Source of the DNA: Sulfitobacter noctilucae
GTDB lineage: Bacteria > Pseudomonadota > Alphaproteobacteria > Rhodobacterales > Rhodobacteraceae
Direction: 5' to 3'
Assembly (NCBI RefSeq): GCF_000622365.1
Contig: NZ_JASC01000014.1
Coordinates: 1 to 64,000 of the forward strand
Length of the DNA: 64,000 nt
Below, one piece after another: positions 44,752 to 54,286 of the stretch. The notes under the pieces were generated by a model. It searched no databases and had not been told where the DNA came from. It saw only the letters and a list, made by a program, of their open reading frames with translations. The translations under genes were made by a program, and so were the position numbers. Numbering within the stretch: the stretch's first letter is position 1; each line of letters opens with the position of its first letter.

Positions 44752-46269
44752 TCAAGCCATCTGTGGCGCTTGTTCGGCGCGTAATCCCATCGACAGGCGC
44801 ACAATCGCAGCTTCGTTTATTTCATCGCGGGCAAGCGTGCCGCTCACCTCGCCCAAGCGCATCACCATGATCCGATCTGCTAGGCCGATGAGTTCGGGCA
44901 TTTCGGACGCGATGACGATGATGGCATGACCGGCGTCAGCCAGTTTGCGCAAGAACGCATAGATTTGTTGCTTCGTCCCGATGTCGATGCCGCGTGTCGG
45001 CTCATCCACGATCAACACGCGCGGCTCGGAAAGCATAACCTTGGCCAGCAGCAGCTTTTGCTGATTGCCGCCGGACATGTTGCCCACGCGCACGTCCCGC
45101 GTCCCCGCACGAATGTCGAATTCCGCGATGGCGTTCGTCAGGGCGGCTTCTTCGGCGTTACGGTCGATCATGAAATCGCCGAACTTGTGCAAATTGGCCA
45201 ATGTCAGGTTGTCACTCATGCCGCGCTCCAACAACAGCCCGCGCAGTTTGCGATCTTCGGTCAAATAACACAGGCCTGCGCGCTGCGCATCGCCGGGGCG
45301 CTTGAAGTGGACAGCATCGCCAAACAAGGTGATCTGGTGCGCTGTGGAAGGGCGCAAACCTGTCAGCCCCTCCATCAGTTCGGTGCGACCCGACCCGATC
45401 AGCCCGCCAACGCCAAGGATCTCGCCTTGGCGCAGGGTAAAGGACACGCCCTTGGCAAATCCGGGAACGCTCAGGTCTTGCACATCCAGAACCACAGGTG
45501 CATCCGCCGCCACGCCGGGTTTGTTGGGGTACAAGTCAGAGACATCGCGCCCCACCATTGCGGTGGCCATGGCATCCTCATCCATCTCTGCAGTGGGGCC
45601 GGCATGTACAACATCGCCGTCCCGCATGATCGTCACACGGTCCGAAATTTCTACCACTTCATCCAGTTTGTGAGAGGTGAACAGAATGGCCGTCCCTGCC
45701 GCGCGCAGCGCCTCAACCTGTTTGAACAGCACGTCGGTTTCGCGGTTGGTCAAGACCGCCGTCGGTTCATCCATGATCAGCACCCGCGCATCCCGGGACA
45801 GCGCTTTGGCGATTTCGACCATTTGTTTTTCGGAATTGGATAGATCCGACACCAGCGTATCGGGTGCCACATCGCAAGCCACCCGCGCCAGATATTCGAT
45901 ACAGCGCCGGCGCATTTGCGATTTGTCCAACAACAGCCCGCGTTTTAGCTCACGACCCAGAAAAATGTTCTGTTCGACGGTCAGTTGCTCGGCCAGATTG
46001 AACTCCTGATGGATCATAACGATCCCCGCAGCCTCGCCATCCTGCAAGCTGGCGAAGTGCACAGGCTTCCCTTCAAGCTGGACTTCGCCCTGTGTCGGCG
46101 GCTGATACCCCGCCAGAATTTTCATCGTTGTGGACTTGCCCGCCCCGTTCTCGCCAATCAATGCGTGCACACTGCCTGCATGCAACGCGAAGTTCACGCT
46201 GTGCAGCACCTCGACAGGACCAAAGCTTTTGCTGACGTTGCTCAAGGCGATGATCGGGGCAGGGGTCAT
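44752..46269 (-). CDS. Sugar ABC transporter ATP-binding protein, duplicated (RbsA/XylG type)
   Basis: This 505-residue protein has two ABC modules. Module 1 has Walker A GENGAGKSTTMKIL, a signature region (LVSDLSNSEKQMVEIAKAL) and Walker B VLIMDEPTAVLT. Module 2 has the usual degenerate Walker A (GGLIGSGRTELMEGL), signature MSGGNQQKLLLAKVM and Walker B VLIVDEPTRGIDIG. The ATG at 46269 overlaps the Gfo/Idh stop by 4 nt; the long upstream extension in frame is not translated. Confidence 0.94.
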   Translation of the reverse strand: MTPAPIIALSNVSKSFGPVEVLHSVNFALHAGSVHALIGENGAGKSTTMKILAGYQPPTQGEVQLEGKPVHFASLQDGEAAGIVMIHQEFNLAEQLTVEQNIFLGRELKRGLLLDKSQMRRRCIEYLARVACDVAPDTLVSDLSNSEKQMVEIAKALSRDARVLIMDEPTAVLTNRETDVLFKQVEALRAAGTAILFTSHKLDEVVEISDRVTIMRDGDVVHAGPTAEMDEDAMATAMVGRDVSDLYPNKPGVAADAPVVLDVQDLSVPGFAKGVSFTLRQGEILGVGGLIGSGRTELMEGLTGLRPSTAHQITLFGDAVHFKRPGDAQRAGLCYLTEDRKLRGLLLERGMSDNLTLANLHKFGDFMIDRNAEEAALTNAIAEFDIRAGTRDVRVGNMSGGNQQKLLLAKVMLSEPRVLIVDEPTRGIDIGTKQQIYAFLRKLADAGHAIIVIASEMPELIGLADRIMVMRLGEVSGTLARDEINEAAIVRLSMGLRAEQAPQMA

Positions 46270-47402
46270 AGGGCCGTCCAGGCGGCGTTGTTCGCCGATG
46301 AAGAAACGCAGGCCGTGATAAAGCGCATACCGTCCATGCCCGCAGTGATCCCGGGCAGAACCCCCATGGCGCTTGCCCGATCCGCGCCGCCTTGCACTGC
46401 ACGAATGGCATCGGCGGCTTCGGTATAAAGTGTGGCAAAGCCTTCGAGGTATCCTTCGGGGTGGCCGCCCGGAATACGGCTGACAGCTTGCGAAGCTTCG
46501 GTTGCGCCGGACCCGTTGCGTGTCAACAAGCGTTTCGGCTCGCCGTGGGGCGTGAACCAGAGGTAGTTCGGATCCTCCTGGTTCCATTCCAGCCCGCCTT
46601 TTTCACCGTAAATCCGCAGCTTAAGCGCATTTTCGTTGCCGGGCGCGACCTGACTGGACCACAGCATGCCGCGCGCGCCACCCTCAAAGCGCAGCATCAT
46701 ATGCGCGTTGTCATCAAGCGTGCGACCCGCCCCGAAGGATTGCAGATCCGCCGCAAGGCTTTCGACGCGCAACCCGCTGACAAAGCACGCCAAATTATGG
46801 GCATGGGTCCCGATATCGCCGATTGAACCGCCTGCACCGGAGCGCGCAGGGTCGGTACGCCATTCGGCCTGTTTCACCCCTTCGTTTTCCATAGGCGAGG
46901 TCAGCCAGTCCTGCGGATATTCCGCCTGAACGATGCGCACCGTTCCCAGTTCGCCCGAGGCGATCATATCCCGCGCCTGCCGGATCATCGGATAGCCGGT
47001 GTAATTGTGGGTCAATACGAACAGCGCCTTGCTGTCTGCGACGGCCTTCTCCAGATCAGCGGCATCCTCCATGGTCGAGGTCAGCGGCTTATCGCAGATC
47101 ACGTGGATGCCCTGCGCCAGAAAGGCTTTGGCGGCTGCGGCATGCACATGATTGGGCGTGACGATGGAAACGGCTTCAATGCCGTCCTCGCGCGCGGCTT
47201 CCGTCGATGCCATTTCCTCAAAGCTGCCGTAAGACCGTCCAATCCCAAGCGCTTTTGCACTTTCGGCTGATTTTTCAGGGGTTGAGGACAACGCACCGGC
47301 GACCAGCTCAAACCGGTCATCAATGCGCGACGCAATGCGGTGGACGCCGCCGATAAAGGCATCATTGCCGCCACCGACCATTCCCAAACGAATACGTGCC
47401 AT
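46266..47402 (-). CDS. Gfo/Idh/MocA family oxidoreductase
   Basis: This 378-residue NAD(P)-dependent dehydrogenase of the glucose-fructose oxidoreductase / inositol dehydrogenase family begins RLGMVGGGNDAFIGGVHRIA (dinucleotide fold). Typical motifs follow: AVSIVTPNHVHAAAAKAFLAQGIHVICDKPLTSTM, with the conserved Lys of CDKP, and the substrate region GSIGDIGTHAHNLACF with a conserved Asp and His. The 1-nt overlap with the isomerase gene (47402) suggests paired action on one intermediate. The substrate, likely a sugar or polyol, is unknown. Confidence 0.92.
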   Translation of the reverse strand: MARIRLGMVGGGNDAFIGGVHRIASRIDDRFELVAGALSSTPEKSAESAKALGIGRSYGSFEEMASTEAAREDGIEAVSIVTPNHVHAAAAKAFLAQGIHVICDKPLTSTMEDAADLEKAVADSKALFVLTHNYTGYPMIRQARDMIASGELGTVRIVQAEYPQDWLTSPMENEGVKQAEWRTDPARSGAGGSIGDIGTHAHNLACFVSGLRVESLAADLQSFGAGRTLDDNAHMMLRFEGGARGMLWSSQVAPGNENALKLRIYGEKGGLEWNQEDPNYLWFTPHGEPKRLLTRNGSGATEASQAVSRIPGGHPEGYLEGFATLYTEAADAIRAVQGGADRASAMGVLPGITAGMDGMRFITACVSSSANNAAWTAL

Positions 47403-48457
47403 CAGTCGATCCCCAACATCCTGCGATTTGCAGCCTCATCCGCGCCGCCATCTGCGAAGTCGTCAAAAGCGCGTTCGGTGACGCGGATAATGTGGTCGCT
47501 GACGAACTGCGCACCTTCACGCGCGCCGTCCTCGGGATGCTTCAAACAGCATTCCCATTCGACCACGGCCCACCCGTCAAAGTCGTTGGCCGCCATTTTG
47601 GAGAACACGGCCCCGAAATCGACCTGCCCGTCGCCAAGACTGCGGAAGCGGCCTGCGCGATCAACCCAGGGCTGATAGCCGGAGTAGACGCCTTGCCGTC
47701 CTGTCGGATTAAACTCCGCATCTTTGACGTGGAACATTTTGATGCGGTCTTTGTAGATGTCGATATTGTCCAGATAATCAAGGCATTGCAGGACATAGTG
47801 GCTGGGGTCATACAGCATGTTGCAGCGTGCATGATTGTCGACGCGCTCCAGAAACATCTCGAACGTGACGCCATCGTGCAGGTCTTCGCCGGGGTGGATT
47901 TCGTAGCAGATGTTGACGTCGTTATCTTCGGCATGATCCAGAATGGGCCGCCAGCGTTTCGCCAGTTCGTCAAAGGCGGTTTCTATCAGGCCGGCAGGGC
48001 GCTGCGGCCAAGGATAGACATAAGGCCACGCCAGTGCGCCGGAAAATGACACATGGTTCTTGATGCCCATGTTGGCCGAGGCAGAGATGGCTTTCATCAC
48101 CTGATCCACAGCCCATTCCTGCCGCGCCTTAGGGTTGCCATGCACGGATGGATCGGCAAATCCGTCAAAGGCTGTATCATAGGCCGGATGCACTGCGACC
48201 AACTGCCCTTGCAGGTGGGTCGACAGCTCTGTCACCTCCACGCCGTTCTCGACGGCTTTACCCTTGAATTCATCGCAATAGTCTTTGCTCGACGCGGCCT
48301 TGGCTAAGTCGATCAGGCGTGCGTCCCATGACGGCACCTGTACGCCTCTGTATCCGCAATCAGCAGCCCATTTCGTGATGCTGTCCCATGAATTGAACGG
48401 CGCTTCGTCACTGGTGAATTGCGCCAGGAAAAGTGCGGGTCCCTTGATCGTTTTCAT
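47402..48457 (-). CDS. Sugar phosphate isomerase/epimerase family (TIM barrel)
   Basis: This 351-residue xylose-isomerase-like TIM barrel (AP_endonuc_2 fold) has the metal-binding residues expected for such epimerases: Glu in NICYEIHPGEDLHDG, Asp/His in MLYDPSHYVLQCLDY, His in KMFHVKDAEFNPTG and Glu in WAVVEWECCLKHPED. GGGAGGAAC precedes the ATG at 48457. It pairs with the Gfo/Idh dehydrogenase, a common gene couple in sugar or inositol catabolism. The exact reaction cannot be assigned. Confidence 0.9.
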   Translation of the reverse strand: MKTIKGPALFLAQFTSDEAPFNSWDSITKWAADCGYRGVQVPSWDARLIDLAKAASSKDYCDEFKGKAVENGVEVTELSTHLQGQLVAVHPAYDTAFDGFADPSVHGNPKARQEWAVDQVMKAISASANMGIKNHVSFSGALAWPYVYPWPQRPAGLIETAFDELAKRWRPILDHAEDNDVNICYEIHPGEDLHDGVTFEMFLERVDNHARCNMLYDPSHYVLQCLDYLDNIDIYKDRIKMFHVKDAEFNPTGRQGVYSGYQPWVDRAGRFRSLGDGQVDFGAVFSKMAANDFDGWAVVEWECCLKHPEDGAREGAQFVSDHIIRVTERAFDDFADGGADEAANRRMLGID

Positions 48458-48476
48458 AGTGTTCCTCCCTGTTCGC

Positions 48477-49772
48477 CTAAACGAAGCGATTGACGATGTT
48501 TTCGAGAATTTCTTGTCGGCCCGAGCGTGGTTGCGGATTGACATCACCCGCCTCAAGCTCTGCCGCGATACTGGCGAAATCACTCTCAAGCAGCGCTTTG
48601 CCCTGGGTGCTGTCCCACCCCGCGTAACGCTCGGCGCGCATCGCCTCTAGCGTGCCGTCTTCCAGCATTGCAACCGCGGCTTTGAACCCGCGTGCGCAGA
48701 CATCCATCGCACCTGCATGGCTGGCGATCAGATCAATCGGGTCCAGCGACTGGCGCCGCAGCTTGGCATCAAAGTTGGTGCCGCCGGTGGTGAACCCGCC
48801 CGCCTTCAGAACCTCGTAATAGGCCAGCGCGACCTCGGGCACATTGTTGGGGAACTGGTCGGTGTCCCAGCCTGATTGATAGTCGTTGCGGTTCATGTCG
48901 ATGGAACCGAAGATGCCCAGAGAAGAGGCCAACGCCAACTCGTGCTCAAAAGAATGGCCCGCAAGAATGGCATGACCCTGCTCGATGTTCATCTGGACTT
49001 CATCTTCCAGGCCGAATTCTTTGAGAAAGCCGTACACCGTGGCGACATCGAAATCGTATTGGTGTTTGCTGGGCTCTTGTGGTTTGGGTTCAACCAGAAT
49101 GGCACCTTTGAACCCGATCTTGTGTTTGTATTCCACGGCCATCTGCAAGAACCGCCCGGCCTGCTGGCGTTCGCGCTTCAGGTCGGTGTTAAGGAGCGTT
49201 TCGTATCCTTCACGCCCGCCCCAAAGGACATAGTTTTCACCACCCAATTTGTGCGTGGCATCCATGCAGTTTTTCACAGTCGCGGCAGACCACGCGAAAA
49301 TCTCTGGGTCGGGGTTGGTGGCCGCACCCGACATAAATCGGCGGTGACTGAACAGATTGGCCGTTCCCCACAGCAGCTTTGTTCCGCTGGCGTCCATCTT
49401 CTCGCCCAGATAGTCGATGATCTCTTTGAAGTTGTTCAGGCTTTCTGCAAAGCTGTCGCCTTCGGGTCGGATGTCGGCATCGTGCCAGCAGAAGTAAGGC
49501 ACATTGAGTAGGTTAAACATCTCGAAGGCCACGTCCGCCTTGAGCCGTGCCAGATCCATCGTGTTGCCGAACCAAGGCCGCTGAAACGTCTCGGCACCAA
49601 ACGGATCACCGCCCGGCCATGCGAACGAATGCCAATAGGCCACGGCAAAGCGCAAATGCTCTTCCATCCGCTTGCCCATGATAACCTCGTCAGGGTTGTA
49701 GTGGCGAAAGGCCAGATCCGTGCTGTCCGGTGCGTAGGCCAATGGGGAGATATCGTTGAAAAAATCGGTCAT
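48477..49772 (-). CDS. xylA: Xylose isomerase
   Basis: This enzyme interconverts D-xylose and D-xylulose. The 431-residue class II enzyme shows [29 protein letters not shown] (catalytic His and metal region), [28 protein letters not shown] (metal Glu), [19 protein letters not shown] and [20 protein letters not shown] (metal Asp). EQGHAI replaces the more common EANHAT. No xylulokinase gene lies in the operon. It overlaps lacI by 4 nt, so it is translated directly behind its probable regulator. Confidence 0.95.
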   Translation of the reverse strand: MTDFFNDISPLAYAPDSTDLAFRHYNPDEVIMGKRMEEHLRFAVAYWHSFAWPGGDPFGAETFQRPWFGNTMDLARLKADVAFEMFNLLNVPYFCWHDADIRPEGDSFAESLNNFKEIIDYLGEKMDASGTKLLWGTANLFSHRRFMSGAATNPDPEIFAWSAATVKNCMDATHKLGGENYVLWGGREGYETLLNTDLKRERQQAGRFLQMAVEYKHKIGFKGAILVEPKPQEPSKHQYDFDVATVYGFLKEFGLEDEVQMNIEQGHAILAGHSFEHELALASSLGIFGSIDMNRNDYQSGWDTDQFPNNVPEVALAYYEVLKAGGFTTGGTNFDAKLRRQSLDPIDLIASHAGAMDVCARGFKAAVAMLEDGTLEAMRAERYAGWDSTQGKALLESDFASIAAELEAGDVNPQPRSGRQEILENIVNRFV

Positions 49773-50830
49773 GTGTTTTGGTCTTTCATTGGCTCGTTCA
49801 GGGGATCGGCAGGGAGATTGTCCCGCACATAGATTGTTGGCGTCAGCTCCGGCATGGCGGGTGTCTCGCGTTGGTCGATCAAGGCGCGCAGCACCGCAAA
49901 GGCGCGGTTGATTTCGACATCCGGGCGTTGGTCGATCACCAGATCAATCTGACCCGCGATCAAAGCCTGCCGCGAATGGGCGACCAGTTCGTGCACAACG
50001 CAATAGGGCCGCTGCGCAGGCTTGGCGCTGATGGCAGAGATCAGACCCGAGTTGCCAGCGCCCACATTGTAAAGCGCCGTCACATCGGTTTGCTGAGCCA
50101 GCAACCGGTCGGTTTCAGCCTGCAAAATAGAAGGGTCATCTTTGGTCAGGATCGGGTCAAGTACGGTCAACTTCGGAAAGTCGGCTGCAATCACCTCGCG
50201 GAAACCTTCTAGCCGCTCCGCGTGGTCGCGGGCGTCCAAGGACCCTACGAAGGTTTGGATCGCCCCGCGCCCTCCCGCATGGGCCATGCCGGTCATGCGT
50301 GCCGCCGTGCGTCCGGCAACGACATTATCAATGCCGATATAGGCCTCTCGGAAATCTCGGGGAAGGTCGGAGACCAACCCGATTACCTTGATCCCGCGTG
50401 CGCGCAGATCAGCAAGTGGTTCTTCAATGACGTTGCTTTGAAGCCCAACGATTGCGACGCCGTCAAAGTCCTTCTGACGGAAATCAGCAATGCTATCAGA
50501 CAGCCCCTCGACGGAAAACGCCGAAACCTCATAGATATCGACACTCACACTCTCAGCACTCAGGTGCGCCGCGACCTGCGTTATGTGATCGCGGATCCTG
50601 TTGAAAAAGGCGTTCGTTCCTTTGGGGATCAAGAAAGCAATACGGTACACCCGTTTGCGCGACAAATTCGCCGCCGCAACATTGCGGACATAATCAAGGC
50701 GGGTAACCGCTTCGCGCACTTTGTCGATGGACTTCTGCGCCACATTTCCGCGGTTGTTTATCACGCGGTCTGCGGTCGCATAGCTGACCCCTGCCGCCTG
50801 TGCGACATCATGCAATGTTGGATTAGACAT
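49769..50830 (-). CDS. LacI-family transcriptional regulator of the sugar operon
   Basis: This 353-residue repressor-type protein has the LacI HTH at its N-terminus ([24 protein letters not shown]) with hinge helix region [14 protein letters not shown] periplasmic-binding-like effector domain follows ([57 protein letters not shown]). The start at 50830 follows GGGGGGAGCG. It heads the approximately 8-kb operon through the sugar-binding protein, with twin palindromes 64-102 bp upstream, so autoregulation is likely. Its inducer is presumably the imported sugar. Confidence 0.93.
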   Translation of the reverse strand: MSNPTLHDVAQAAGVSYATADRVINNRGNVAQKSIDKVREAVTRLDYVRNVAAANLSRKRVYRIAFLIPKGTNAFFNRIRDHITQVAAHLSAESVSVDIYEVSAFSVEGLSDSIADFRQKDFDGVAIVGLQSNVIEEPLADLRARGIKVIGLVSDLPRDFREAYIGIDNVVAGRTAARMTGMAHAGGRGAIQTFVGSLDARDHAERLEGFREVIAADFPKLTVLDPILTKDDPSILQAETDRLLAQQTDVTALYNVGAGNSGLISAISAKPAQRPYCVVHELVAHSRQALIAGQIDLVIDQRPDVEINRAFAVLRALIDQRETPAMPELTPTIYVRDNLPADPLNEPMKDQNT

Positions 50831-51062
50831 GATCGCTCCCCCCAAAGACGAATCTCCCAATCGTCTCCTTGTCGTGCATTTGAGCGCAGAAATATGATGG
50901 ACGTCAATCATTTTCTGATAGACGTCCATCATTTCGGGCGGATTCATTGCTGTTTGAAGAGCTTCGCGGTCGGGAGGGCGAGCGTGTTAATGGTCGAAGG
51001 TTAGTCTTCTGGAAGAATGTTTAGCCCTCAAAAAGACGGTTGCCGACGGAGACCGAAAGCGC
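50831..51062. other. Intergenic region between phnM and lacI
   Basis: This 232-bp stretch holds the twin operators and the operon promoter. Near the phnM stop, CGGT (51037-51040) and ACCG (51052-51055) form a short hairpin with a T-rich run on the minus strand, a weak terminator candidate. No gene was seen. Confidence 0.5.
50894..50932. promoter_or_regulatory. Twin LacI-type operators, centres 21 bp apart
   Basis: Two 16-bp near-perfect palindromes of form TGATnGACGTCnATCA lie at 50895-50910 and 50916-50931. The outer arms also form a perfect 12-bp inverted repeat (50894-50905 with 50921-50932). The 21-bp centre spacing, two helical turns, and the CpG-centred symmetry suit cooperative LacI-family dimers. 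Confidence 0.75.
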
Positions 51063-52250
51063 TCAACCGACCTTGTTTCCTTGGCTCCAGACACCTTTGA
51101 GCAGCGGAAGTTCACCTGCCATACGCACCCGCAAGACATCGCCGCGCGAGCCTTTTGCAAGGGCACCCCGATCCTTCAAGTGGGCAGCCTTGGCCGGATT
51201 TCGCGTAACGGTGGCAACAGCGCGTGGCAGGTCGTTCCAGATACTTGCCAGGCGGAAAGCGGAAAGCAGGAGGGCCGAGGGCACATAATCAGACGAGACG
51301 ATGTCCAACAGATCCGCCTTTGCCAATTCCTCTGCGGCGACATTGCCAGAGTGGGAGCCGCCCCGGATCAGGTTCGGCGCGCCCATCATCACGGCGATCC
51401 CGTGAGCGCGACAAGCCTCTGCCGCCTCGACAGTTGTCGGGAACTCGGCAAACCCGACACCATTTCGGGCGGATGTTGCAACGTGGGCGGATGTTGTATC
51501 GTCGTGGCTGGCAAGCACCGCGCCAAGACGGCCAGCTTCGGTCACCGCACCGCTTTCATGCTTGGCACCAAAGCGCTTTTGCAAGCGCAGCAGGTTCTCC
51601 ACATGCTCGGCAAACTCGGCATCGTTCATACCGCGTTTTTTGCTTACGTAGGTCTTGAGCGCGGTCATGTCGCGAAACTGTCGCTGCCCCGGCGTATGGT
51701 CCATCAGACTGACGATGCCGACGCGATCGGCCGGGCCAAAGGCGGCCAGTTCTTCCAATAGCGTTTCAGAGCAAATCTCTGCCCGCAGGTGCAAAAAGTG
51801 GCTTATCTTGAAGAAACCCTGCGCGCGGGCTGCCAGCATCTCGTTGGCCAGTGTGCGGGCATAATCAACGTAACGGCCCTTTCCGCTGTGAATTGATCCC
51901 ACGCGCATGGCGTCAAAGACGGTGGTGATCCCGGTCGAGGCCAGTTCCGCATCATGTGCGATGAGGGCTGGAAGATGCGGCCAGTCTACTTCCGGGCGGG
52001 GCTCCATATGACGCTCGACGTTGTCCGTATGCAGTTCGACCAGACCCGGAAGCACCAGATCACCTTGGCAATTCATGGCACCGGTCGGGATGTGATCGCC
52101 TTCCTTGATCTCGGTGATGACCCCACCTTCGATGGTGACGGACCCGGTTATGACGCGGTCTGGCAGCACAAGCTGTGCATTCGCGAGGCAGAGATCACCC
52201 AACGTATCGTCGGGTTGCGTCAAGAATGACGGTGAAAAGGGAGAATTCAT
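51063..52250 (-). CDS. phnM: Alpha-D-ribose 1-methylphosphonate 5-triphosphate diphosphatase
   Basis: PhnM removes pyrophosphate from the ribosyl phosphonate triphosphate made by PhnGHIL. The 395-residue amidohydrolase shows the metal-binding VLPGLVELHTDNVERHMEPRP, TTVFDAMRVGS, HLRAEICSE, SLMDHTPGQRQF and LASHDDTTSAHV. The C-terminal IVSSDYVPSALLLSAFRL and GSRGDVLRVR are typical. The start MNSPFS at 52250 has GAGGT 7 nt upstream. It is last in the minus-strand phn operon, after phnN. Confidence 0.95.
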   Translation of the reverse strand: MNSPFSPSFLTQPDDTLGDLCLANAQLVLPDRVITGSVTIEGGVITEIKEGDHIPTGAMNCQGDLVLPGLVELHTDNVERHMEPRPEVDWPHLPALIAHDAELASTGITTVFDAMRVGSIHSGKGRYVDYARTLANEMLAARAQGFFKISHFLHLRAEICSETLLEELAAFGPADRVGIVSLMDHTPGQRQFRDMTALKTYVSKKRGMNDAEFAEHVENLLRLQKRFGAKHESGAVTEAGRLGAVLASHDDTTSAHVATSARNGVGFAEFPTTVEAAEACRAHGIAVMMGAPNLIRGGSHSGNVAAEELAKADLLDIVSSDYVPSALLLSAFRLASIWNDLPRAVATVTRNPAKAAHLKDRGALAKGSRGDVLRVRMAGELPLLKGVWSQGNKVG

Positions 52251-52284
52251 GTCATACCTCAAGGCGCTATGGCAAAGTTTGTCA

Positions 52285-52833
52285 TTATGAAACCTGCGTC
52301 AGGTGGAGCAACGCTGTGCCGCGTGCAATAGTTTCGGAGAGCGGCCCATCGTTGCAAAGGTGGATCACCTCCAACCCGTCCGGCAAAGGCTTGTCCGCCT
52401 GAGCGAGCCGTAGTGCGATCTCGGCGCTGGTCTCTCGCCCCCGGGCCGCCAAACGGTGCGCAAGTGTCTCGGGCTTTGCGGTGATATTAAGCACGATAAG
52501 CTGCGGGAAAATCCTGGCTGCGTCCGCCAAAGCCTTGCGCGAGAAATTGACCAGACAATCGGTTCCCTTGCACAGCTGGTAATTGACCGTGATCGGCACG
52601 CCGTAATGCAAGCCGTGGGCACCCCAATGCACGGCAAATGCCCCATCCGCAGCCAAAGCTTCAAACTGGGCTGGTGTTACCGCATCGAAGTCTTCTCCGC
52701 CCAGTTCAGGCGCACGGGTAATGACGCGGCGCACCAGATGAATATCCGGCATCGTCTGTGCGATACCGACCATGACACTGTCCTTGCCAACGCCAGAGGG
52801 ACCAACGACCGCGATAAGACGCCCTTTGCTCAT
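52285..52833 (-). CDS. phnN: Ribose 1,5-bisphosphokinase PhnN
   Basis: This 182-residue guanylate-kinase-like enzyme makes PRPP from ribose 1,5-bisphosphate, the by-product of C-P lyase cleavage. The P-loop is AVVGPSGVGKDSVM. RRVITRAPELGGEDFDAV is the nucleotide-monophosphate-binding segment, and HWGAHGLHYGVPI follows. It overlaps phnL by 4 nt. Here N precedes M, unlike the E. coli order. Confidence 0.94.
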   Translation of the reverse strand: MSKGRLIAVVGPSGVGKDSVMVGIAQTMPDIHLVRRVITRAPELGGEDFDAVTPAQFEALAADGAFAVHWGAHGLHYGVPITVNYQLCKGTDCLVNFSRKALADAARIFPQLIVLNITAKPETLAHRLAARGRETSAEIALRLAQADKPLPDGLEVIHLCNDGPLSETIARGTALLHLTQVS

Positions 52834-53519
52834 GCCGCCAGACCCGGTGTGAAGCGTCCAACGTCGATTTCGCGGTCACACACCCGCGTTCGTGCAGCTT
52901 CGTCATGGAAGATGCCGATGATCGCCGCTCCACGGGTTTTGGCCTCTTCGATCAACGAGAGCACGACCTCTCGATTGGCCGCATCAAGGCTTGCAGTGGG
53001 TTCATCAAGCAGCATAGCGGGGTAGGGATGGGCAAAGCCTTGTGCGATGTTCACGCGCTGTTGCTCACCGCCCGAAAATGTTGTCGGCGAAAGGGACCAG
53101 AGGCGTTCGGGGATGTTCAGTCGGGTAAGCAAGCCCCGCGCGCGCTCTTGCGCCTCGTCTGCTGATACGCCCAAAGTGCGCAAAGGCTCTGCCACCACAT
53201 CTAATGTCGCGACGCGTGGCACCACCCGCAGGAACTGGCTGACATAGCCCAGAACCTCCCGGCGCAGAGCGATCACCTCGCGCGGTTCAGCCTGCACCAT
53301 ATCCACACCACCTATGCGGATTTCGCCAGCCTGCGTCAGGTAATTGCCGTAGATCATGCGCATCAACGTGGATTTACCGGCACCTGAGGCACCTGTCAGC
53401 GCCACGCATTCGCCAGCAGACACCGCAAAGGACACATCATTGATCACCTCGATGACGGCGCTGCCCTGATTGTGCAGGGTGAAGGTCTTGGAAACGTTTT
53501 TCAGTTCAATCATGGTCAT
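52830..53519 (-). CDS. phnL: C-P lyase ABC-type ATPase PhnL
   Basis: This 229-residue ABC-ATPase-like subunit is required with PhnGHI for nucleophilic attack of phosphonate on ATP ribose. Walker A is GASGAGKSTLMRMIYGNYL, the signature FSGGEQQRVNIAQGFA and Walker B AMLLDEPTASLD. There are no membrane partners, consistent with a C-P lyase role rather than transport. It is flanked by 4-nt overlaps with phnK and phnN. Confidence 0.94.
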   Translation of the reverse strand: MTMIELKNVSKTFTLHNQGSAVIEVINDVSFAVSAGECVALTGASGAGKSTLMRMIYGNYLTQAGEIRIGGVDMVQAEPREVIALRREVLGYVSQFLRVVPRVATLDVVAEPLRTLGVSADEAQERARGLLTRLNIPERLWSLSPTTFSGGEQQRVNIAQGFAHPYPAMLLDEPTASLDAANREVVLSLIEEAKTRGAAIIGIFHDEAARTRVCDREIDVGRFTPGLAA

Positions 53520-54286
53520 ACCTGTAAAACGGAGCTGACAAGGAGCTGGCTATAGGCGTGTTGCGGATCGTCGAGCACCTGATCGGTCAGACCCGCCTCG
53601 ACCACATGACCGGACTTCATCACCATCAGACGGTCCGCCAACAGGCGCACCACAGCCAAGTCATGGGTGACGATGATTGCAGACAGGCCCATGTCCCGCA
53701 CCAAACCACGTAGCAAATCCAGCAGTCGTGCCTGCACCGAGACATCCAGCCCACCTGTCGGTTCGTCCATGAACACAAGCCTCGGGCCGGTGACGAGGTT
53801 GCGGGCAATCTGCAAGCGCTGCTGCATGCCGCCCGAAAACGTCGTGGGCCGGTCATCCAGACGGGAGGCATCAATCTCGACCCGGCCAAGCCAGTCTGTG
53901 GCTTTATCACGGATATCGCCGTAATGTCGCTCGCCCACGGCCATCAATCGCTCGCCAACGTTGCCACCCGCACTGACACCCATGCGCAACCCGTCGCGGG
54001 CGTGCTGGTGGACAAAGGCCCAATCGGTACGACCAAGCATCCGGCGCTCTGGTTCAGACATGGTGAGCGTGTCTCGGAAACCGTCCGTGCGGCTATCAAA
54101 TATAACCTGTCCCGCATCGGGTGCCAGGTGTCCCGCCATGCAATTGAGCAGTGTGGATTTGCCTGACCCGCTTTCGCCCACAATCCCCATCACCTCACCG
54201 GGATAGAGGTCGAAAGACACATCGGCGCAGCCAATATGGGTGCCGTATCTCTTGGTAATACCCTCAACAGACAGCAAAGGTGTCAT
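53516..54286 (-). CDS. phnK: C-P lyase ABC-type ATPase PhnK
   Basis: This 256-residue ABC ATPase homologue docks on PhnJ in the C-P lyase core complex. Walker A is GESGSGKSTLLNCMAGHLAPD, the signature FSGGMQQRLQIARNL and Walker B LVFMDEPTGGLDVS. ATG 54286 overlaps the phnJ stop by 4 nt; the upstream extension to 54346 lies inside phnJ. Confidence 0.95.
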   Translation of the reverse strand: MTPLLSVEGITKRYGTHIGCADVSFDLYPGEVMGIVGESGSGKSTLLNCMAGHLAPDAGQVIFDSRTDGFRDTLTMSEPERRMLGRTDWAFVHQHARDGLRMGVSAGGNVGERLMAVGERHYGDIRDKATDWLGRVEIDASRLDDRPTTFSGGMQQRLQIARNLVTGPRLVFMDEPTGGLDVSVQARLLDLLRGLVRDMGLSAIIVTHDLAVVRLLADRLMVMKSGHVVEAGLTDQVLDDPQHAYSQLLVSSVLQV

